From: Myxococcales bacterium
GTDB taxonomy: Bacteria; Myxococcota_A; Polyangia; Polyangiales; Polyangiaceae
Assembly (NCBI GenBank): GCA_016794345.1
Contig: JAEUKE010000150.1
Span: 1 to 64,000, forward strand
Direction of reading: 5' to 3'
DNA length: 64,000 nt
Positions 58,669-64,000 of this stretch are shown in pieces (position 1 is the first letter of the stretch; the number at the start of each line of letters is the position of its first letter). Made by a program: the position numbers and the translations under genes. The notes below the pieces were generated by a model, which was not told the DNA's origin, ran no database searches, and worked only from the letters and a program-made list of their open reading frames with translations.

Positions 58669-59432
58669 TCCACGCCGCGGCCCTCGCCTTCGTCCTCGCT
58701 GGAGCCACGGGCTGCGTCGGCGCGCAGAAGTCGCAGCTCCTCGAAGGACAGAAGTACAGCTCCGGTCAGGAGCGCTACGACACGTTCTTCGCATCGGTGG
58801 CGGAGCTTCGCGCGCGCACCGAGAACCTCGAGGGGGAGCGGCCCCTCCGCGCCAAGGTGGCGGTCGCGGTCGGCCTGACCGACTCCGCCAAGCTCACCGA
58901 GGTGATCGAAGCGGCCAAGGCGCGCTCCGCCGATCTCAAGAAAGACGGCGGGCGCTTCTACGTCGTGGTCGCGACGGAGCCCAAGCTGATCATGAAGAAG
59001 GGCTCCGAGGAGAACAAAGACGCGGCGGAGTTCGCGAGCGCCGTCGAGTCCGCGATCAAGGCGGGCATCCAGCGGTCGAACGAGCTCGAGGCGATCGCCC
59101 GGGAGGCGGCCGAGCTCGAGGTGAACGTGACGGGCCTCGAGGGCGACGCCGAGACGACCTTCACCGACGCGGCGGTCCGCGACCAGGTGAAGGTGGAGCT
59201 CACCGCCTCCAAAGAAATCCTCGAGCGGGCCAAGCTGAAGGCCGGCACCGAGTCGGGCCAGGCGCTCCGCTTCGTCGTGCTCCTGGCGAGCGCCGTGGAC
59301 AGCGGCGCCGCCGAGCTCCTGGCGATGGAGGCCTCCCAGAGCAAAGAGAAGGAGCCGGCGAAGCCCAAGTGGAAGGGCAAGCCCGGCAAACCGGCCGGAA
59401 AGCCGAAGCCGAAGCAAGACTTCGACCCGTGA
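58656..59432 (+). CDS. Lipoprotein partner of the GYF-domain protein
   Basis: A 258-residue lipoprotein: MRKLIHAAALAFVLAGATGC, then a long mostly helical mature part (YDTFFASVAELRARTENLEG, LTDSAKLTEVIEAAKARSAD, DAAEFASAVESAIKAGIQRS). A Lys/Pro/Gly tail (WKGKPGKPAGKPKPKQ) ends it. The ATG lies 13 bp inside the end of the GYF gene. The pair is therefore probably translated together, and the lipoprotein likely meets the extracytoplasmic part of that protein. No family name. Its stop overlaps the enoyl-CoA hydratase start. Confidence 0.8.
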   Translation: MRKLIHAAALAFVLAGATGCVGAQKSQLLEGQKYSSGQERYDTFFASVAELRARTENLEGERPLRAKVAVAVGLTDSAKLTEVIEAAKARSADLKKDGGRFYVVVATEPKLIMKKGSEENKDAAEFASAVESAIKAGIQRSNELEAIAREAAELEVNVTGLEGDAETTFTDAAVRDQVKVELTASKEILERAKLKAGTESGQALRFVVLLASAVDSGAAELLAMEASQSKEKEPAKPKWKGKPGKPAGKPKPKQDFDP

Positions 59433-60190
59433 GCGTCACGGTCGAACGTCGTGGCGCGGTCACGGTGGTGACAATCGCCCGACCCGAGGTGAAAAACGCG
59501 GTGGACCGCCCCACGGCGGACGCCCTCGCCGACGCCTTCCGCGCGTTCGAGGCCGACGAGGCCGCGAGCGTCGCCGTCCTCACCGGGGCCGGAGGGACGT
59601 TCTGCGCGGGCGCCGACCTGAAGGCCGTTGCGCGGGGCGAGCCGAACCGCGTCGATCCGACCGGAGACGGGCCCATGGGCCCTTCGCGCATGAGGCTCGA
59701 CAAACCCGTGATCGCAGCCATCGCCGGCCACGCGGTCGCGGGAGGGCTCGAGCTCGCGCTCTGGTGCGACCTCCGCGTCATGGAAGAGGACGCGCAGCTC
59801 GGGGTGTTGTGCCGCCGCTGGGGCGTGCCCCTGATCGATGGCGGTACTGTCAGGCTCCCGCGGGTCGTCGGGCTCGGCCGCGCCCTCGATCTCATCCTCA
59901 CCGGCCGACTCGTCGGCGCGACCGAGGCGCTCGCCATCGGGCTCGTGAGCCGCGTCGTCCCCCGGGGAGCCTCGCTCGATGCGGCGATCGGGCTCGCCGA
60001 GGAGATCGCGCGTTTTCCCCAGATCTGCATGCGGGGCGACCGAGCGTCCGCTTACGAGCAGCACGGGATGGAGCTCGAGGCCGCGATCCTGAACGAGCTC
60101 GAGCACGGCATGAAGGCGCTCACGGCCGAGGCCGTCGCCGGCGCCACGCGGTTCGCGGGCGGAGCCGGGCGCGGCGGCAAGGTCGAGTGA
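59429..60190 (+). CDS. Enoyl-CoA hydratase/isomerase family protein
   Basis: A 253-residue crotonase. The start is GTG 59429, overlapping the lipoprotein stop (GTGA). Oxyanion-hole segments are AGGTFCAGADLKAVARG and IAGHAVAGGLELALWCDLRV. The catalytic Glu region is present (LGVLCRRWGVPLIDGGTVRL, with Gly-Gly in place of the second Glu of some members), and LTGRLVGATEALAIGLVSRV follows. This fits an enoyl-CoA hydratase of the EchA8-like type. Its substrate range is unknown. The link to the GYF/lipoprotein pair looks like shared transcription rather than shared function. Confidence 0.9.
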   Translation: MSVTVERRGAVTVVTIARPEVKNAVDRPTADALADAFRAFEADEAASVAVLTGAGGTFCAGADLKAVARGEPNRVDPTGDGPMGPSRMRLDKPVIAAIAGHAVAGGLELALWCDLRVMEEDAQLGVLCRRWGVPLIDGGTVRLPRVVGLGRALDLILTGRLVGATEALAIGLVSRVVPRGASLDAAIGLAEEIARFPQICMRGDRASAYEQHGMELEAAILNELEHGMKALTAEAVAGATRFAGGAGRGGKVE

Positions 60191-60320
60191 GCAGCCACCG
60201 GCGCGGTGGCGCGCCGTCGGTCAATCACGCGGATGGGCTCGGCCGGAGCGGCGGGTCCGGGATACACACGCGAGCGGCCTGCGTGCAGAGGTGTGCACGT
60301 CTGCACATCGGCCCGCGCGA

Positions 60321-61748
60321 TCAGGGCAGGTTCACGCGGGCGTCGAGCAGCGCCATCTCCGAGAAGTCGGGGGCCTCCGCCGGGTAGCTGCGCGCACCGG
60401 TGAAGACGTCCTTCGCTTCGTCGCCGTGGATCATGATCCAGTAGGCCGCGCCGACGTCGAGCCAGGGCCAGGGCTTGGCGCGAAAGTCGAAGCCCGCGAC
60501 GTGCCCGAGCAGGCCGGCGCCGGCCGTCTGCCCGACGGGGAACAGCGACGCCGCGTGCCAGCGGCCCTGGTCGGCGGCGCCGAGCGCGCGGTACGTCAGA
60601 CGGAAGAAGAGCTCGTCGATGGGACGCGCGGCAACGTCCGCTCCGCCTTCGATGATGTTCGTCCACGCGTAGAAGTTGGCGGGCCCGAAGTGCGCGGTCG
60701 TGTCGGGAAGGATCGGGTCGAAGGTGTGCACGGTGTCCGCGTCCTCGCCTGCGCCGCTCGCGTAAGCGCCCTGCGCGCCGAAGGTGAAGCGCCAGGGGAG
60801 CGCCGTCTCCCACTCGACTCGACCGGCGACGCCGCCGGCGATCAGCGTGGAGAGGTCCTCCGTGTCGCGCTGGGCGACGCGACCGCCCTCGAAGGCACCG
60901 GTCACCGAGTAGCGGACGCCGCGGTAGTCCCCGAAGACGCGCGCGGCCCCGACGAAGACGTCGCTGGGGGTGAGGATTTCCGAGTCGAGCGGCTCGCGGA
61001 CGAGGCGCGCGAGCGCGTAGAGCTCCGCGCCGAGGTAGGGCGCGGCGTGCCACGTGGCGTCGAGGGCGTAGAGCTGCGAGCCGGCACCGAAATCGCTCGA
61101 GCCCTCCTTCTCCCCCGGCGGGACGAGCATGGCCGCGAACGCCTGGAGATCGAAATCGCCGATCTTGCCGAAGACACGCGCCGCGTCGAAGGTGCGGCCG
61201 GTCGGGAAGTCGTCGCTCCGCCCGACCAGGCGCCCGTCCCCGAGGACGATCTCCTGACGGCCCAGACGGAAGAATACGGATCTGTCATCGGTCGCCACGT
61301 CGAGGTAGGCCTCGTAGGGCGCCGTGACCGGCAGGTCCGGCTGGCCGGCGATCTTCCGGCCGTTCATCGTCGTGCCGACGCTGCGCACGTCCTGCAAGGT
61401 GACCTGGGCCGTGACCGGTCCCTTCTTCACTCCGAGCCCGAGGCGAACGCGCTCCCAGACGAGGAGCAGGTCGTCCGACGTGTCGATTGTCGTGCCGATG
61501 GGGTCGGGCGACAGGACCGCGCTCTGGCGATACATCCCGTCGAACATCGGGAAGACGTGGTACTCCCCGCGGACGCGCGCCTCGACGAGCGGGCGCAGCT
61601 CCCAGCCCTCGACGTCGTACGAGACCGGCTCTCTGGCCTCCGGGCCGAAGGACGAATCCTCTGCGCGAGCGACGGACGCGAAGGCGAGAACCGCGACGAT
61701 GACGGCTGCAGACGAGCGCCGACCGAACATGCGGCCGGCAGCATACAC
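60321..61748 (-). CDS. Alginate-export-like outer-membrane beta-barrel protein
   Basis: A 475-residue exported protein. GTG 61748 has GGAGG nine bases upstream and gives MYAAGRMFGRRSSAAVIVAV then LAFASVARA as a signal peptide. ATG 61730 is the alternative. The mature protein is made of alternating aromatic/hydrophobic strands (LRPLVEARVRGEYHVFPMFD, VRLGLGVKKGPVTAQVTLQD, VFFRLGRQEIVLGDGRLVG, RFTFGAQGAYASGAG) in the manner of the AlgE/alginate_exp porin family. FRLGRQEIVLGDGRLVG is the family hallmark. It could be a porin or a polysaccharide-export channel. It ends in LLDARVNLP, without a C-terminal Phe. Confidence 0.85.
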   Translation of the reverse strand: MYAAGRMFGRRSSAAVIVAVLAFASVARAEDSSFGPEAREPVSYDVEGWELRPLVEARVRGEYHVFPMFDGMYRQSAVLSPDPIGTTIDTSDDLLLVWERVRLGLGVKKGPVTAQVTLQDVRSVGTTMNGRKIAGQPDLPVTAPYEAYLDVATDDRSVFFRLGRQEIVLGDGRLVGRSDDFPTGRTFDAARVFGKIGDFDLQAFAAMLVPPGEKEGSSDFGAGSQLYALDATWHAAPYLGAELYALARLVREPLDSEILTPSDVFVGAARVFGDYRGVRYSVTGAFEGGRVAQRDTEDLSTLIAGGVAGRVEWETALPWRFTFGAQGAYASGAGEDADTVHTFDPILPDTTAHFGPANFYAWTNIIEGGADVAARPIDELFFRLTYRALGAADQGRWHAASLFPVGQTAGAGLLGHVAGFDFRAKPWPWLDVGAAYWIMIHGDEAKDVFTGARSYPAEAPDFSEMALLDARVNLP

Positions 61749-61793
61749 CTTTGTCTCCCTCCGCTTTGAGCTCGTTTGAAAAGGGAGAACGGC

Positions 61794-61827
61794 GAAGCCC
61801 GCTCGGCGGGTGGGCCGAACGGGCTTC
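61794..61827 (-). terminator. Terminator hairpin after ftsH
   Basis: GAAGCCCG(T/C)TCGGC pairs with GCCGA(G/A)CGGGCTTC around a six-base loop, about 25 bp after the ftsH stop. On the minus strand a pyrimidine-rich CCGTTCTCCCTTTTC follows. A likely transcription end for ftsH. Confidence 0.7.
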
Positions 61828-61851
61828 TCATGTTGCTGGGCGTCTTGGCGA

Positions 61852-63801
<1,950 letters not shown>

Positions 63802-63937
63802 ATCGACCTCGAAAAGCCCCTTGGACTGAGGGGGCGCCGGCTCGAAAGCCTGGAACAAGGAGGCGCCGAGCGCCAGCCTGAGCTCATCTTACGTGCGGGA
63901 TAACGGCCCGTCGAGGCCAGCACCGCAGCTTTTCGCG

Positions 63938-64000
63938 TCAGATTTCGAACACGAAATCGTTCACAAAGGCCCGGTGCGGGTCCCGCGCCGGCCCGCGGGA
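63938..64000 (-). CDS. Partial CDS at the right edge (C-terminus only)
   Basis: The minus frame reads SRGPARDPHRAFVNDFVFEI and then TGA at 63938-63940, open to the window edge. It looks like the last 20 residues of a gene upstream of ftsH. Genes commonly found there include tilS and hpt, but this tail is too short to identify. Confidence 0.4.
   Translation of the reverse strand, partial: SRGPARDPHRAFVNDFVFEI

Overview
The window is about 64 kb of high-GC DNA that reads as a chromosomal segment of a myxobacterium (Myxococcota, probably the Polyangiales/Sorangiineae side). This rests on the gene content: many cysteine-rich or low-complexity lipoproteins with no named family, a VWA lipoprotein, an FHA-GAF-sigma54 activator, a multi-gene chemosensory operon with CheD and CheX, GYF-domain and IcmF-like proteins, and core genes with the codon bias of that group. 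No rRNA, tRNA, CRISPR or prophage was seen.

Layout. 1-8494 (minus): one chemosensory operon, cheA-cheW-mcp-cheR-cheD-cheY-cheX-cheB, with most genes overlapping; cheB runs off the left edge. 8619-9666 (plus): a small protein made of four MshEN-like (c-di-GMP type) motifs and a WYL regulator. 11032-14185 (plus): a compact redox operon of FNR/[2Fe-2S] reductase, MerR regulator and a ferritin-like diiron protein, behind a 25-bp palindrome. 14298-16097: gamma-glutamyltransferase. 16098-20155: an accessory stretch with two copies of a structured repeat, an FnIII/PLAT lipoprotein, relics of IS21 and IS3 transposition genes and of a DJ-1/PfpI protein, and a Uma2 nuclease. 20156-29060: KamA-type radical SAM enzyme, PpiC/SurA lipoprotein, PyrH, an orphan TssM/IcmF, a phosphoesterase, RpoZ and a methyltransferase. 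29102-33718: lipoproteins, a third and most elaborate copy of the structured repeat, an acetyltransferase, a VWA lipoprotein and alanine racemase. 33879-36336: a small basic protein, a propionyl-CoA carboxylase beta subunit and an unknown gene. 36394-41834 (minus): RNase E/G, PilZ, RibE, RibBX, RibH and NusB, nearly contiguous. 42347-49980 (minus): lipoprotein, MutS2, sigma54 activator, glycine-rich membrane protein, GpsA. 50078-63801: lipoprotein, signal peptidase I, SH3-like lipoprotein, KBL, ComF, a GYF/transmembrane protein with a partner lipoprotein, enoyl-CoA hydratase, an outer-membrane barrel protein and FtsH.

The most unusual signal is the repeat at 16098-16354, 19785-20155 and 29706-30220. 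It is a long foldback whose arms differ in sequence between copies, and even within one copy, yet stay complementary. In the third copy the arms are nested concentrically. All three copies sit between convergent genes and begin directly at the stop codon of one neighbour. A second, unrelated family of short G/C hairpins ending in GGGGGGTGA recurs at about eleven places, and in several genes it has become part of the coding sequence.
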